Source: Bacteroidales bacterium (lineage in GTDB: Bacteria; Bacteroidota; Bacteroidia; Bacteroidales; UBA932). From it: a stretch of 47,429 bases of DNA. The translations under genes were made by a program, and so were the position numbers. Below are positions 7,697 through 15,936 of this stretch, in pieces. The stretch spans positions 1 through 47,429 of the forward strand of contig JAGCYX010000012.1 in the NCBI GenBank assembly GCA_017960585.1, written 5' to 3'. A model generated the notes under the pieces. The model was not told the DNA's origin, ran no database searches, and saw only the letters and a list, made by a program, of their open reading frames with translations. Position 1 is the stretch's first letter, and every line of letters begins with the position of its first letter.

Positions 7697-8743
7697 TTAG
7701 AGATTCAGCAATTTGGCGGTGAGTTCCGAAAGGAGTTCACCGTCACTCGTTAAAGTGGTGCCGTCGCCGCCCTTGCCGAGGTAGTCGTAGTCGCAGAGCA
7801 GGGAGATGGCGGCCATGGCCTTGCGGACGGGGTAGTTTCGCACGGCGGTGTCGTATTCCTTGTAGAAATAGGGATTCACGCCCGCCAGGGCGCGCGCCTT
7901 GTCTTCGGGCGAGGGGTAGCCGCCCCGTTCCAGCAGCGCGCCGTATCGGAGGATGCGGCTGAAATGCGTGTAGAGGGCGCTGACGGCCATCGGCAGGGCG
8001 AACTTGGCGCTGTTGCCGAGGTGTGCGGCGATCTTGAGCGCCTTGGTGCCGTGCTTGTAGGAGAGCTCCTTGGTGAGCTCGAAGATGCTGAACTGCCGGG
8101 AGATGCCGACGTTGCGCTCGATGTCCTCCACGCTCACGCGCTTCGCCCCTTCGGGCAGGGCCTTGGTGAGCTTGTCCGTCTCCACGACGATGGTGGACAG
8201 GTCCGTGCCCACGGACTCGGCGAGCAGGGCGGCCGCCTGCGGGTCGATCTGCAGGCCGCGCGAGGCGTAGTAGGAGAGAATCCAGTTGGGAATCTCATAG
8301 TCCCGGAGGGCGGGGGAATCGACCACCACGCCCACCTTCTGGGCGGCTTTGTAGAAGGCCTTGCGCTTGTCCACGGACGCGCCGTGCAGCAGGACCACCA
8401 GGACGGTGCTGTCCAGCGGCTCGGCGCAGTAGAAGGCCAGTTCCTCGATGCCCTTCATCTGCTGGGCTTCCTTGACGACCACGAGCTGGCGCTCGGCCAT
8501 CATCGGGAAGCGCCGGGCGGCCGTGACCACCTGCGCGGCCGTGACTTCGCCGCCGTAGCAGATGGTCTCGTTGAAGTCCTTCTCCTCCTCCGGGATGCAG
8601 TGCTGCACGATGGCGTCGCAGACGAGTTCCGGGTAATAGGGCTCGTCTCCCATCAGCAGGTAGAGGGGGCTGAAGCGACCTTCGCGCACGTCCGAGAGGA
8701 TTTTCGCGCACTGCGCGTCGATATTGACGGAATTCTTGGCCAT
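7697..8743 (-). CDS. holA: DNA polymerase III subunit delta
   Basis: The delta subunit of the clamp loader, which opens the beta sliding clamp. The 348-residue protein has the HolA layout: a degenerate AAA+ domain with [20 protein letters not shown] (about residues 26-45) in place of a functional P-loop, [21 protein letters not shown] with the beta-clamp-contacting segment, the [16 protein letters not shown] strand, and a helical C-terminal collar domain ([21 protein letters not shown], then [18 protein letters not shown]). The start at 8743 lies only 8 nt from a TAAATTTG -7-like box on the minus strand (8758-8751), so the mRNA would have almost no leader. Divergent from the GH51 gene. Confidence 0.9.
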   Translation of the reverse strand: MAKNSVNIDAQCAKILSDVREGRFSPLYLLMGDEPYYPELVCDAIVQHCIPEEEKDFNETICYGGEVTAAQVVTAARRFPMMAERQLVVVKEAQQMKGIEELAFYCAEPLDSTVLVVLLHGASVDKRKAFYKAAQKVGVVVDSPALRDYEIPNWILSYYASRGLQIDPQAAALLAESVGTDLSTIVVETDKLTKALPEGAKRVSVEDIERNVGISRQFSIFELTKELSYKHGTKALKIAAHLGNSAKFALPMAVSALYTHFSRILRYGALLERGGYPSPEDKARALAGVNPYFYKEYDTAVRNYPVRKAMAAISLLCDYDYLGKGGDGTTLTSDGELLSELTAKLLNL

Positions 8744-8750
8744 ATCTCCA

Positions 8751-8779
8751 CAAATTTACGCATTTTCTTCGTACATTTG
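8751..8779. promoter_or_regulatory. Divergent -7 boxes for holA and the GH51 gene
   Basis: The 64-nt gap between holA and the GH51 gene holds TAAATTTG on the minus strand (8758-8751), which would serve holA, and TACATTTG on the plus strand (8772-8779), which would serve the arabinofuranosidase. Both match TAnnTTTG exactly. Neither has an obvious TTG at the usual 19-21 nt distance, so strength is uncertain. Confidence 0.55.
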
Positions 8780-8807
8780 TCCTAATGCAACCACAATTCT
8801 TGATTAT

Positions 8808-10355
8808 ATGAAGAAAATGATCACCCTGCTTGCAGGTCTCTGCCTGCTCGCTTCGGCATCCCTCCTTGCGCAGGATGCCTTCGTCCGCGTACACGACGCC
8901 GGCACCGGCCAGACCATTCCGGCCGAACTCTATGGCCAATTCTCCGAGCACCTCGGCCGCTGCATCTACGGCGGTCTCTGGGTGGGCAAGGATTCCTCCG
9001 TGCCCAACGTGGAGGGCTACCGCAAGGATGTCTTCGACGCGCTCAAGACGCTGAAGGTCCCCGTGATGCGCTGGCCGGGCGGCTGCTTCGCCGACGACTA
9101 CCACTGGATGGACGGCATCGGCCCGCAGGAGAAGCGCGGCTACCTGACGAACAACAACTGGGGCGGCACCCTCGAGGACAACAGCTTCGGCACGCACGAG
9201 TTCCTGAACCTCTGCGAGATGCTGGGCATCGAGCCGTACATCAGCGGCAACGTGGGCAGCGGCAGCGTCGAGGAGATGGCGAAATGGGTGGAATACATGA
9301 CCTCCGACGCCAAGACCCCGATGGCCGACCTGCGTCGCGCCAACGGCCGTGAGAAGCCCTGGAAGGTCAAATATTTCGGCATCGGCAACGAGGCCTGGGG
9401 CTGCGGCGGCAACATGACGCCGGAGTACTACAGCGACCTCTTCCGCCGCTACGGCACCTACCTGCGCGACCAGGGCGACAACCGCCTGTACAAGATCGCC
9501 AGCGGCGCTTCCGACTACGACTACAACTGGACCCGCGTGTTGATGAAGAATCTCGAGGGCAAGGGCATGGCCGGCATCTCCCTGCACTACTATACCTGCA
9601 AGGGCTGGACCGGCAGCAAGGGCTCCGCGACCCAGTTCTCCGACAAGGACTACTGGTGGACCCTCTCCAAGACCATCGAGGTCGAGCCCGTGCTGAAGAA
9701 GCATATCGAGATCATGGACGAGCTGGATCCGTCCGGCCGCGTGGAGCTGCTGCTCGACGAGTGGGGCACCTGGTTCGACGTGGAGCCGGGCACCAACCCG
9801 GGCCACCTCTATCAGCAGAGCACGATGCGTGACGCCATCGTGGCCGCCCTCAACTTCGACATCTTCCACAAGTACACCCGCCGCCTGAAGATGGCCAACA
9901 TCGCCCAGGTTGTCAACGTGCTGCAGTCGATGATCCTGACCAACGAGACCGAGATGGTCCTCACCCCGACCTACCACGTCTTCGAGATGTACAACGTCCA
10001 CCAGGACGCCGAGTTCATCGATTCCGACGTGCTCACGGACCACGTGAAGACCGAGCGCGAGTGCGCTGTTCCCGTGGTGGACGCCACCGTGTCCCGCAAG
10101 GACGGCGAGATGCACATCTCGCTGGTCAATACGGACCTGAAGAAGGCGAAGAAGGTGCTCGTGACCTTCGACGAGGCCGGTGTGAAGAACATCCGCTCCG
10201 CCCGCGTGCTGACTTCCAAGGACGTGCACGACTACAACGACTTCGGCAGCGCTGACGTCGTGAAGCCCGTCGCCTTCAAGGACTACAAGCTCACCAAGGC
10301 CGGCCTGGAGGTGACCCTGCCGCCGTGCTCCGTGGTCGTGATGGCCGCAAAATAA
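8808..10355 (+). CDS. GH51 alpha-L-arabinofuranosidase, secreted
   Basis: Releases L-arabinofuranose side chains from arabinan or arabinoxylan. The 515-residue protein starts with a cleavable signal ([22 protein letters not shown]), so it is exported, probably periplasmic. GH51 landmarks are [35 protein letters not shown], the acid/base E195 in GNEAWG, and the nucleophile E318 in DEWGTW; the C-terminal beta-sandwich ends with [16 protein letters not shown]. Both catalytic residues are intact. Opening at the ATG at 8808 is chosen over in-frame upstream starts because it begins the signal peptide and follows the -7 box at 8772. The product would feed the araA/kinase pathway 6 kb upstream. An NatAB-like ABC system follows 19 nt later. 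Confidence 0.92.
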   Translation: MKKMITLLAGLCLLASASLLAQDAFVRVHDAGTGQTIPAELYGQFSEHLGRCIYGGLWVGKDSSVPNVEGYRKDVFDALKTLKVPVMRWPGGCFADDYHWMDGIGPQEKRGYLTNNNWGGTLEDNSFGTHEFLNLCEMLGIEPYISGNVGSGSVEEMAKWVEYMTSDAKTPMADLRRANGREKPWKVKYFGIGNEAWGCGGNMTPEYYSDLFRRYGTYLRDQGDNRLYKIASGASDYDYNWTRVLMKNLEGKGMAGISLHYYTCKGWTGSKGSATQFSDKDYWWTLSKTIEVEPVLKKHIEIMDELDPSGRVELLLDEWGTWFDVEPGTNPGHLYQQSTMRDAIVAALNFDIFHKYTRRLKMANIAQVVNVLQSMILTNETEMVLTPTYHVFEMYNVHQDAEFIDSDVLTDHVKTERECAVPVVDATVSRKDGEMHISLVNTDLKKAKKVLVTFDEAGVKNIRSARVLTSKDVHDYNDFGSADVVKPVAFKDYKLTKAGLEVTLPPCSVVVMAAK

Positions 10356-10374
10356 GGTTATTTCATAGTGTATT

Positions 10375-11235
10375 ATGGCAATTATAGAATGTAAGAACGT
10401 CTGCAAGAATTTCGGGGAGAAGGTGGCTCTCGACCACGTCAGCCTCGAGATTCCCGAGGGTCAGATCTTCGGCTTGCTCGGCCCGAACGGCGCCGGCAAG
10501 ACGACCCTGATCCGCATCATCAACCGCATCACGATTCCCAACGAAGGAGAGATTCTCTTCAACGGCCGCCCCATCACCCAGGCGGATGTGGCGCGCATCG
10601 GCTATATGCCTGAAGAGCGCGGCCTGTACCGCAAGATGAAGGTCGGCGACCAGGCCATGTACCTGGCGCAGCTGAAGGGAATGTCCGCCGCCGAAGCCCG
10701 TCAGGCCCTGAAGGAGTGGTTCGTCCGCTTCGGCATCCAGAGCTGGTGGGACAAGAAGGTGGAGGAACTCTCCAAGGGTATGGCCCAGAAGCTCCAGTTC
10801 ATCACCACGGTGGTCCACAAACCCTCGCTGATGATCCTGGACGAGCCTTTCTCCGGCTTCGATCCGGTGAACGCCGAGGTCATCCGCCAGGAGATCCTGC
10901 GCCTCAAGGAAGAAGGCGCGACCATCATCCTGTCCACGCACAATATGGAGTCCGTGGAGGAGCTCTGCGACAGCATCGCCCTTATCAACAAGTCCCGCCT
11001 GGTGATCACCGGCGGCGTGGAGGAGATCCGCCGCAAGTACGGCAACAACAACGTCGAGCTGGTCTGGACCGACGCCGACGGCCGCCATACGGAGGTGCTC
11101 CCGCGCGAGACGGACGGCGCCTCGACGCTCCGTTCCTACCTGGAGAAGGACGGCGTGCAGATCAACTCCTACAAGGAGCTGATGCCGCGTATGAACGACA
11201 TTTTCATCAAACTTGTAACGGAAGGGGAGGAATAG
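10375..11235 (+). CDS. ABC exporter ATP-binding protein, NatA-like
   Basis: ATPase of an ABC-2-type exporter. The 286-residue protein has Walker A GPNGAGKTT (residues 36-44), the Q-loop region around YMPEERGLYRKM, the signature LSKGMAQK, Walker B SLMILDEP followed by FSGFDPVN, and the switch histidine in ILSTHNMESVEELC. A C-terminal extension of about 80 residues (ITGGVEEIRRKYGNNNVELVW onward) is the DUF4162-like tail seen in the NatA/YhaQ group. The permease gene starts 3 nt downstream, so the two form one transporter. The substrate is unknown; the closest characterised relatives export Na+ or toxic compounds, and neither can be shown here. Confidence 0.9.
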   Translation: MAIIECKNVCKNFGEKVALDHVSLEIPEGQIFGLLGPNGAGKTTLIRIINRITIPNEGEILFNGRPITQADVARIGYMPEERGLYRKMKVGDQAMYLAQLKGMSAAEARQALKEWFVRFGIQSWWDKKVEELSKGMAQKLQFITTVVHKPSLMILDEPFSGFDPVNAEVIRQEILRLKEEGATIILSTHNMESVEELCDSIALINKSRLVITGGVEEIRRKYGNNNVELVWTDADGRHTEVLPRETDGASTLRSYLEKDGVQINSYKELMPRMNDIFIKLVTEGEE

Positions 11236-11238
11236 GCT

Positions 11239-12591
11239 ATGAATCTGAGAACGATAGGCATTGTCATCAGCCGCGAGTACCTCAACAAGGTCAAGAAAAA
11301 GAGCTTTATCTGGACGACGCTCCTCGTCCCCATCCTGGTGGCCGGCCTGACCATCGGCGTGATGGTGGCGCTGATGAACACCAAGGAAAAGACCAAGACC
11401 ATAGCCGTGGCGGACGCCTCCGGCATCGTCCTGCCGTATATGGAGGACACGGAGACCATTCACTATGTGGACGTCTCCGGGATGCCTCTGGACAGCGTGA
11501 AGGCCAACCTGGGCGCGCTCGGCTATGACGGCGTGCTCTCCGTGGGTGCGCTGAACACCGAGGAGAAGACGGTCGCCGCCGACCTGTATTCCTCGAAGCC
11601 CTTCGGCATGGAGCTGACCGACAACATCAACTCGCGCATCAACCGCGCCGTGGAGGACTACCGCATCGCCTCCTATAATATCGAGGGCCTGGAGCAGATC
11701 CTCAAGGATGTCAAGGCCAACGTACATCTGCATTCCTATACCCTCGGCGAAGACGGCGAGGAGAAGATCTCCGAAGCGGGCGTGTACAGCATCGTGTCGA
11801 TGGTGCTCGGTATCTTCCTGTTCATCTTCGTGACGCTTTTCGGCAGCATGGTGATGAGCTCCGTGATCGAAGAGAAGTCCAGCCGCGTGGTGGAGGTGCT
11901 CGTCAGCTCCGTCAAGTCCACCGAACTGATGTTCGGCAAGATCATCGGCGTGGCCCTCGTGGCCCTGACGCAGTTCCTGCTTTGGATCGTGCTGTCCCTG
12001 ACCATCATCAGCATCGGCAGCGCCGTGTTCGGGCTGGACAAGCTGGCCGGCTCCAATCCGACGGAACTCGTGGGTACGATGGGCGTGGATGCCGGACAGA
12101 TGGAGGAGATGACCGCCCAGCTCACGGACGAAAGCGAGCTCGGTACGGTGGTCGGCACCCTGCGCAACCTCCCGGTCGGCCAGATCATCGGCCTGTTCTT
12201 CGTATATTTCATCTTCGGCTACCTGCTCTATGCGTCGCTCTTTGCGGCCATCGGCTCGGCCGTCGAGAACGAGGGCGACACGCAGCAGCTGCAGCTGCCG
12301 CTGACCATCCCGCTGATGCTGGCCTATATGATTGCGCTCTATGCCTTCCGGGCTCCGGACAGCTCGATCGCCTTCTGGGGCTCCATCATCCCGTTCACAT
12401 CGCCGATCGTGATGATCTCGCGCCTGCCGTTCGGCGTTCCGGGCTGGGAGATTGCACTCTCCATCGGCCTGCTGGTCGCCACCTTCGTGCTCTGCGCCTG
12501 GGCGTCGGCCAAGATCTACCGGGTCGGCATCCTGATGTTTGGAAAGAAATCAACTTGGAAAGACTTATGGAAATGGCTAAAACAAAAGTAA
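11239..12591 (+). CDS. ABC-2-type permease, NatB-like
   Basis: The 450-residue membrane partner of the preceding ATPase. One transmembrane segment near the N-terminus (about residues 23-41, FIWTTLLVPILVAGLTIGVM) is followed by an extracytoplasmic domain of about 145 residues, then five C-terminal segments beginning with YSIVSMVLGIFLFIFVTLFG. The conserved VIEEKSSRVVEVLVSSVKS loop after the second segment, typical of ABC-2 permeases of this group, contacts the ATPase. The stop overlaps the start region of the nucleotidase C-domain gene by 25 nt, so the transporter and nucleotidase genes are one translation-coupled operon. Confidence 0.88.
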   Translation: MNLRTIGIVISREYLNKVKKKSFIWTTLLVPILVAGLTIGVMVALMNTKEKTKTIAVADASGIVLPYMEDTETIHYVDVSGMPLDSVKANLGALGYDGVLSVGALNTEEKTVAADLYSSKPFGMELTDNINSRINRAVEDYRIASYNIEGLEQILKDVKANVHLHSYTLGEDGEEKISEAGVYSIVSMVLGIFLFIFVTLFGSMVMSSVIEEKSSRVVEVLVSSVKSTELMFGKIIGVALVALTQFLLWIVLSLTIISIGSAVFGLDKLAGSNPTELVGTMGVDAGQMEEMTAQLTDESELGTVVGTLRNLPVGQIIGLFFVYFIFGYLLYASLFAAIGSAVENEGDTQQLQLPLTIPLMLAYMIALYAFRAPDSSIAFWGSIIPFTSPIVMISRLPFGVPGWEIALSIGLLVATFVLCAWASAKIYRVGILMFGKKSTWKDLWKWLKQK

Positions 12592-13415
12592 TGGCGCTGG
12601 CAGCCGTGGTGCTGCTGGCCTGCTCCTGCGAGTATACCTATACGTGGGAGAAGTACCGGATGGACGGCCACCGTACCGGCGTGACCGCCCCCAGTGCAGA
12701 TAATGTGGACGCCGCGCTCGGCGTCGTGGACAGTCTCAACTATACCGCCCCCAACGGCACTTGCTATCCTGCGGGAAGCATGGTCTATGCCACGGCGGCC
12801 GATATGATCGCCGTGCAGCCGCAGATGCGCCACCTCAAGGAAGTTGTTGGCTACGCGACCCGCGATATGGCCGCCGCCGCCCCGGAGAGCGAGCTCTCCA
12901 ACTGGTGGGTGGACCGGATGATGGTGGACGTGGCCAAGCTGACCAAACGCAAGGTGGACGTGGGTATCCTCAACTTCGGCGGCATCCGCGTGGCCCTGCC
13001 GCAGGGCGACCTGCTGCTGGATGACTTCATCTCCATGTTCCCGTTCAAGAACCGTCTTACCTATGTGGCTCTGCAGGGCTCCGACCTGCAGGCGGTCTTC
13101 GAGACCATCGCCGCGTCCCGCCCGTTCGTGCTGGGCGGCACAAAGATGGTCGTGACCCAGCATCACATCGACACCCTGCTCGTGGGCGGCAAGCCCATCG
13201 ATCCCAAGAAGGTCTATGGCGTGGCCACGGTGGACTTCCTGATTGACGGCGGCGACGGCCTGACCGTCGGCAAGAACGCCAAGGAAATGATCATGTCGGA
13301 CTGCACCGTCATCGACGCCGTGCTGCCGTATGTCCGCAGCCTGCAGGCCGCCGGCAAGCCGGTCGAGTACTTCACCGACGGACGTCTGAAATTTGATGAA
13401 TGGGAGGAGGATTAA
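12567..13415 (+). CDS. 5'-nucleotidase C-terminal (substrate-binding) domain lipoprotein
   Basis: A stand-alone copy of the C-terminal domain of 5'-nucleotidase/UshA-type enzymes, 282 residues. The signal MAKTKVMALAAVVLLACSC ends in a lipobox-like LACSC. The domain shows DVGILNFGGIRVALPQGD (the usual N-x-G-x-x-R motif region), DDFISMFPFKNRLTYVALQG, and DFLIDGGDGL (the family's FLAxGGDG block). The catalytic metallophosphatase domain is encoded separately by the next gene, 2 nt downstream, giving a reversed and split arrangement. Together they should hydrolyse nucleotides or related phosphate esters in the periplasm. The start at 12567 lies inside the end of the permease gene; 12573 is an alternative. 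Confidence 0.88.
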   Translation: MEMAKTKVMALAAVVLLACSCEYTYTWEKYRMDGHRTGVTAPSADNVDAALGVVDSLNYTAPNGTCYPAGSMVYATAADMIAVQPQMRHLKEVVGYATRDMAAAAPESELSNWWVDRMMVDVAKLTKRKVDVGILNFGGIRVALPQGDLLLDDFISMFPFKNRLTYVALQGSDLQAVFETIAASRPFVLGGTKMVVTQHHIDTLLVGGKPIDPKKVYGVATVDFLIDGGDGLTVGKNAKEMIMSDCTVIDAVLPYVRSLQAAGKPVEYFTDGRLKFDEWEED

Positions 13416-13417
13416 GT

Positions 13418-14254
13418 ATGAAAAAGTCTCTTGTAATTCTCGCAGCGGCCCTGGCGGCCCTCTGCGCCTGCAGCCAGCAGCCGAAGCTGGTCATCCTGCA
13501 TACCAACGACACCCACAGCCACTTCGAGCCCCTGCGCGGCGGTCCTGACGACGGCGTGGGCGGTGTCATCGAGCGCGCCGCGTTCGTGGACTCCATCCGC
13601 ACCGTTTACGGCGCCGACAAGGTGCTGCTCCTGCACGCCGGCGACTTCAGCCAGGGTTCCCCGTATTTCACCGAACTGCAGGGCAGCCTGGAGCCGAAGA
13701 TCATCAATGACTTCGCCTACGACTGCGTCACCCTGGGCAACCACGAGTTCGACAACGACATCGAGGCCCTGACCGAGCGCCTCAAGACGCTCAACCCGGT
13801 CACGAAGGTCGTCTGCGCCAACCTGGACCTGTCCCCGTTCGAGCTGGGCGAGTACGTCAAGCCCTACGCCATCCTTGAGCGCGCCGGCATGAAGATCGGC
13901 GTCATCGGCCTGGAGTCCGACATCTCCACGGCCGTGACCAAGACCGTCGCGTCCCGCATGCAGCAGCTCGACAACGTCGAGGTGACCAACCGCTGGGCGG
14001 ACTACCTGCACGACACGGAGAAGTGCGACATGATCATCCTCCTGTCGCACGCCGGCTACGACGTGGACCAGCTCATCATCCCCGAGACCCGTTGGGTGGA
14101 CCTGGTGATCGGCGGCCACACGCACACCTTCGTGGACGATTTCCTCTATGTGAAGAACGCCCGCGGCAAGGAGGTTCCCATCATCACCGACGGCAAGTGG
14201 GGCCTCGAAATGGGCCAGATCAACGTGGGACGGAAACTATCCTTCGCACGTTAA
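13418..14254 (+). CDS. Metallophosphatase, catalytic domain of split 5'-nucleotidase, lipoprotein
   Basis: Calcineurin-like phosphoesterase of the 5'-nucleotidase family, 278 residues, with lipoprotein signal MKKSLVILAAALAALCAC. All metal-binding motifs are present: HTNDTHSHFEP, LHAGDFSQGSP, TLGNHEFDND, ILLSHAGYDVD and VIGGHTHTF. The substrate-binding C-terminal domain of a full 5'-nucleotidase (about 500-550 residues) is missing here and is supplied by the upstream gene. The start at 13418, 2 nt after the preceding stop, gives a proper signal peptide; an in-frame start 18 nt upstream would precede it. The last 35 nt overlap the convergent zinc-ribbon gene. Confidence 0.92.
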   Translation: MKKSLVILAAALAALCACSQQPKLVILHTNDTHSHFEPLRGGPDDGVGGVIERAAFVDSIRTVYGADKVLLLHAGDFSQGSPYFTELQGSLEPKIINDFAYDCVTLGNHEFDNDIEALTERLKTLNPVTKVVCANLDLSPFELGEYVKPYAILERAGMKIGVIGLESDISTAVTKTVASRMQQLDNVEVTNRWADYLHDTEKCDMIILLSHAGYDVDQLIIPETRWVDLVIGGHTHTFVDDFLYVKNARGKEVPIITDGKWGLEMGQINVGRKLSFAR

Positions 14255-14603
14255 AGATCCGCGTATCGGTGCGGAAATACCAGATGTCGAAGCACGCGTA
14301 TTCGTCATGCCGGAACTTCCCGCGCCGATGCTCCGTGACATAGGCGGGGTCGAACCCCAGCTCGAACAGCTCGTCGAGTCCGGCCCCCGTCTTACCTTCT
14401 TTCAGCAACGCTTCCAGGATATGATAATTGCCTGTGAGCGTTGCTACTATTTTAGCCCGTTGCTGGCGCTTGGTCATCAGGACACCGTTGTGGAAGGCGT
14501 TTTTGCAGCTCAGGCTGCAGAATTGTTTGTCCCTGCGGCCGCGGATGGTCGTGCCGCATTGCAGGCAGGTTCCCTCTTCTTCGTTGTAAATCTTGTAGGG
14601 CAT
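14220..14603 (-). CDS. Small zinc-ribbon protein of unknown function
   Basis: A 127-residue protein whose N-terminus carries C-x2-C (TCLQCGTTI) and C-x3-C (FCSLSCKNAFHN) pairs, a probable zinc-binding ribbon; the rest is a mixed helical region (LLKEGKTGAGLDELFELGFD) ending in a basic stretch. The FCSxxCKNxFHN motif recurs in short Bacteroidota proteins that I cannot assign a function. The ATG at 14603 is chosen over one at 14681 because MPYKIYNEEEGTCLQCG begins the conserved part, because a promoter ends at 14619, and because the longer form would run through a 12-bp inverted repeat. It overlaps the metallophosphatase gene tail to tail by 35 nt. Confidence 0.75.
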   Translation of the reverse strand: MPYKIYNEEEGTCLQCGTTIRGRRDKQFCSLSCKNAFHNGVLMTKRQQRAKIVATLTGNYHILEALLKEGKTGAGLDELFELGFDPAYVTEHRRGKFRHDEYACFDIWYFRTDTRIFNVRRIVSVPR

Positions 14604-14618
14604 GGTTATCGTTTTTTT

Positions 14619-14649
14619 CAAAGATGGGGCGCCGAAGTGACATCTCCAA
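14619..14649 (-). promoter_or_regulatory. Promoter of the zinc-ribbon gene
   Basis: Read on the minus strand: TTG (14649-14647), 20 nt, CATCTTTG (14626-14619), one base from the TAnnTTTG consensus. The same CATCTTTG box with the same 20-nt spacing occurs at 44361-44391 ahead of the YtxH gene. The start codon at 14603 lies about 16 nt downstream. Confidence 0.6.
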
Positions 14650-14655
14650 GGGTTT

Positions 14656-14736
14656 GTAAAATTCGTGCCGGGGGTATTCACGAATTTTACAGATACTGAT
14701 AAATTTTACGGGCGTAAAATAAAACTTACAGTGTAA
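14656..14736. promoter_or_regulatory. Three successive palindromes with TTTAC/GTAAA half-sites
   Basis: The gap 14604-14918 holds no gene I can support. Within it are a perfect 12-bp inverted repeat (GTAAAATTCGTG 14656-14667, CACGAATTTTAC 14679-14690, 11-nt spacer), a perfect 8-bp one (ATTTTACG 14703-14710, CGTAAAAT 14713-14720) and a 5-bp one (TTACA 14726-14730, TGTAA 14732-14736). Five of the six arms contain TTTAC/GTAAA or, with the last, at least TTAC/GTAA, so they look like repeated operator half-sites. They sit between the divergent zinc-ribbon gene and the ssb-fimbrial operon and could control either. Confidence 0.55.
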
Positions 14737-14808
14737 AAAACCGCATACATTCTCCCTAGCCGGCTGCTTAAAAAACAGGCGAAACGGGAAAGATTCGTAT
14801 ATATCTGC

Positions 14809-14835
14809 CCCTCCCGGCTCCGGGAGGGATTTTTC
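14809..14835 (+). terminator. Terminator or attenuator hairpin upstream of ssb
   Basis: CCCTCCCGG (14809-14817) and CCGGGAGGG (14820-14828) form a perfect GC-rich stem followed by ATTTTTC. It is oriented to stop plus-strand transcription about 85 nt before ssb, although no plus-strand gene lies between 14254 and this point; either it ends read-through from the nucleotidase operon or it acts as an attenuator in the leader of the ssb-fimbrial transcript. Confidence 0.65.
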
Positions 14836-14918
14836 TGTCCGGAAAGCATTGTTCCTTTGCAAATGGGAAACGGACCGCGCGGCCGCACTCCCGCAAAACC
14901 CTTTAATGAAAAACTGAA

Positions 14919-15266
14919 ATGGAACAATTGAACAAAGTAGAGCTCAAAGGCATCGTGGGCAATGTCCGGATGCAGACCTTTGACGAGAGCCGGATGGCCC
15001 GGATCGGCCTGGCCACCAATTATGCTTACAAAGACCGTGAAGGCGTGGCGGTGATCGACACGAGCTGGCACAACGTCATCGCCTGGGAGGGACGGAACAT
15101 CCAGTCCCTGGATAAAATCGGGAAGGGGACGAAACTGCATGTCCTGGGCCGCATCCGCTACCAGAACTACACCGGGGTGGACGGCGTCGACCGCACCAGC
15201 ACGGACATCGTGGCCAGCCAGATCAAGATCATCGAGGATCCTTCACTGATGTCCTATGAGATGTAG
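14919..15266 (+). CDS. ssb: Single-stranded DNA-binding protein
   Basis: A 115-residue OB-fold SSB. Landmarks are the opening strand LNKVELKGIVGNVRMQTF, ARIGLATNYAYKDREG, DTSWHNVIAWEG with the conserved aromatic tryptophans, and KIGKGTKLHVLGRIRYQNYTG. It lacks the long flexible linker and the acidic DDIPF-type tail of the housekeeping SSB, so it probably does not recruit the usual replication partners and resembles accessory SSBs. It is the first gene of a plus-strand run into a fimbrial operon; its stop overlaps the next gene's start by 11 nt. A housekeeping ssb should exist elsewhere. Confidence 0.85.
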   Translation: MEQLNKVELKGIVGNVRMQTFDESRMARIGLATNYAYKDREGVAVIDTSWHNVIAWEGRNIQSLDKIGKGTKLHVLGRIRYQNYTGVDGVDRTSTDIVASQIKIIEDPSLMSYEM

Positions 15267-15936
15267 GAACAGAATCCGGGGAGAACGGGACCGGGTCGGC
15301 GAAAGCCTCACTCCTGTGGTCCGGTCCCTTCCTCCTTTGCTGGCTACGCTGGCCGCCCTTTGCTGGCTGGGCACCGCGTCCCTGCGGGCGCAGACGCTGC
15401 CGGATGCTGAGATCTATTATCCGGCGGAGCTGGAACACCGGGCCCGCCTCGCGGTGACGCAGAACCTGGCCGACTACATCTTCCTGGGCACGCTCAACGC
15501 GGAAGCGCAGTATTCCGTGCACCGGAACTGGACGCTTTCCGCGGGGATGCGGTACAACAACTGGACGTGGCGGCACCGCCAGGATACGCAGTTCCAGGCG
15601 CGGCAGAAGACCTTCTATGTAGGTGGACGCTGGTGGCCCTGGTACACCTATTCCGGCTGGTGGGCCGGCGGGAAACTCCAGTATCAGGAGTACAACCGCG
15701 GCGGTCTGCTCGGTCCGGAAACGGAAGAAGGGGACGCCGTGGGGCTCTCGCTGGGCGGCGGCTATGCCGTGCACGTAAATCATTGGTTGAATGTGGACTT
15801 CGGCCTGTTCGGCTGGGGCGGAATGACCCGCTATGTCACGTACGCCTGTCCGTATTGCGGACAGCGGACGGGCGAGGGGACCAAGGCCTTCATCCTGCCG
15901 GACGAGGTCCGCGTGGCGCTACAATTCATTTTCTGA
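15256..15936 (+). CDS. Fimbria-associated outer-membrane protein, DUF3575-like
   Basis: A 226-residue secreted protein whose pattern of aromatic amphipathic strands (NWTLSAGMRYNNWTW, TFYVGGRWWPWYTYSGWWAG, LGLSLGGGYAV-like repeats and a terminal VALQFIF) indicates a small outer-membrane beta-barrel. It matches the DUF3575 proteins that open many Bacteroides fimbrillin operons. The signal peptide is unusually long with a basic lead (residues 1-46 up to LRAQ). A CPYCGQ motif near residue 197 adds two cysteines. The start overlaps ssb by 11 nt and the stop overlaps the next start as TGATG, so translation is coupled. A role in fimbrial secretion or anchoring is inferred from operon position. Confidence 0.75.
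   Translation: MRCRNRIRGERDRVGESLTPVVRSLPPLLATLAALCWLGTASLRAQTLPDAEIYYPAELEHRARLAVTQNLADYIFLGTLNAEAQYSVHRNWTLSAGMRYNNWTWRHRQDTQFQARQKTFYVGGRWWPWYTYSGWWAGGKLQYQEYNRGGLLGPETEEGDAVGLSLGGGYAVHVNHWLNVDFGLFGWGGMTRYVTYACPYCGQRTGEGTKAFILPDEVRVALQFIF

Noticed and set aside
8295-10406. A 703-codon minus-strand open frame opposite the GH51 gene and part of holA
   Set aside because: Same shadow composition; catalytic motifs of GH51 and the HolA fold lie in the other frames.
14656-14690. Invertible promoter flanked by inverted repeats
   Set aside because: The 11-nt spacer is too short to hold a promoter; an operator or recombinase core site is more plausible.
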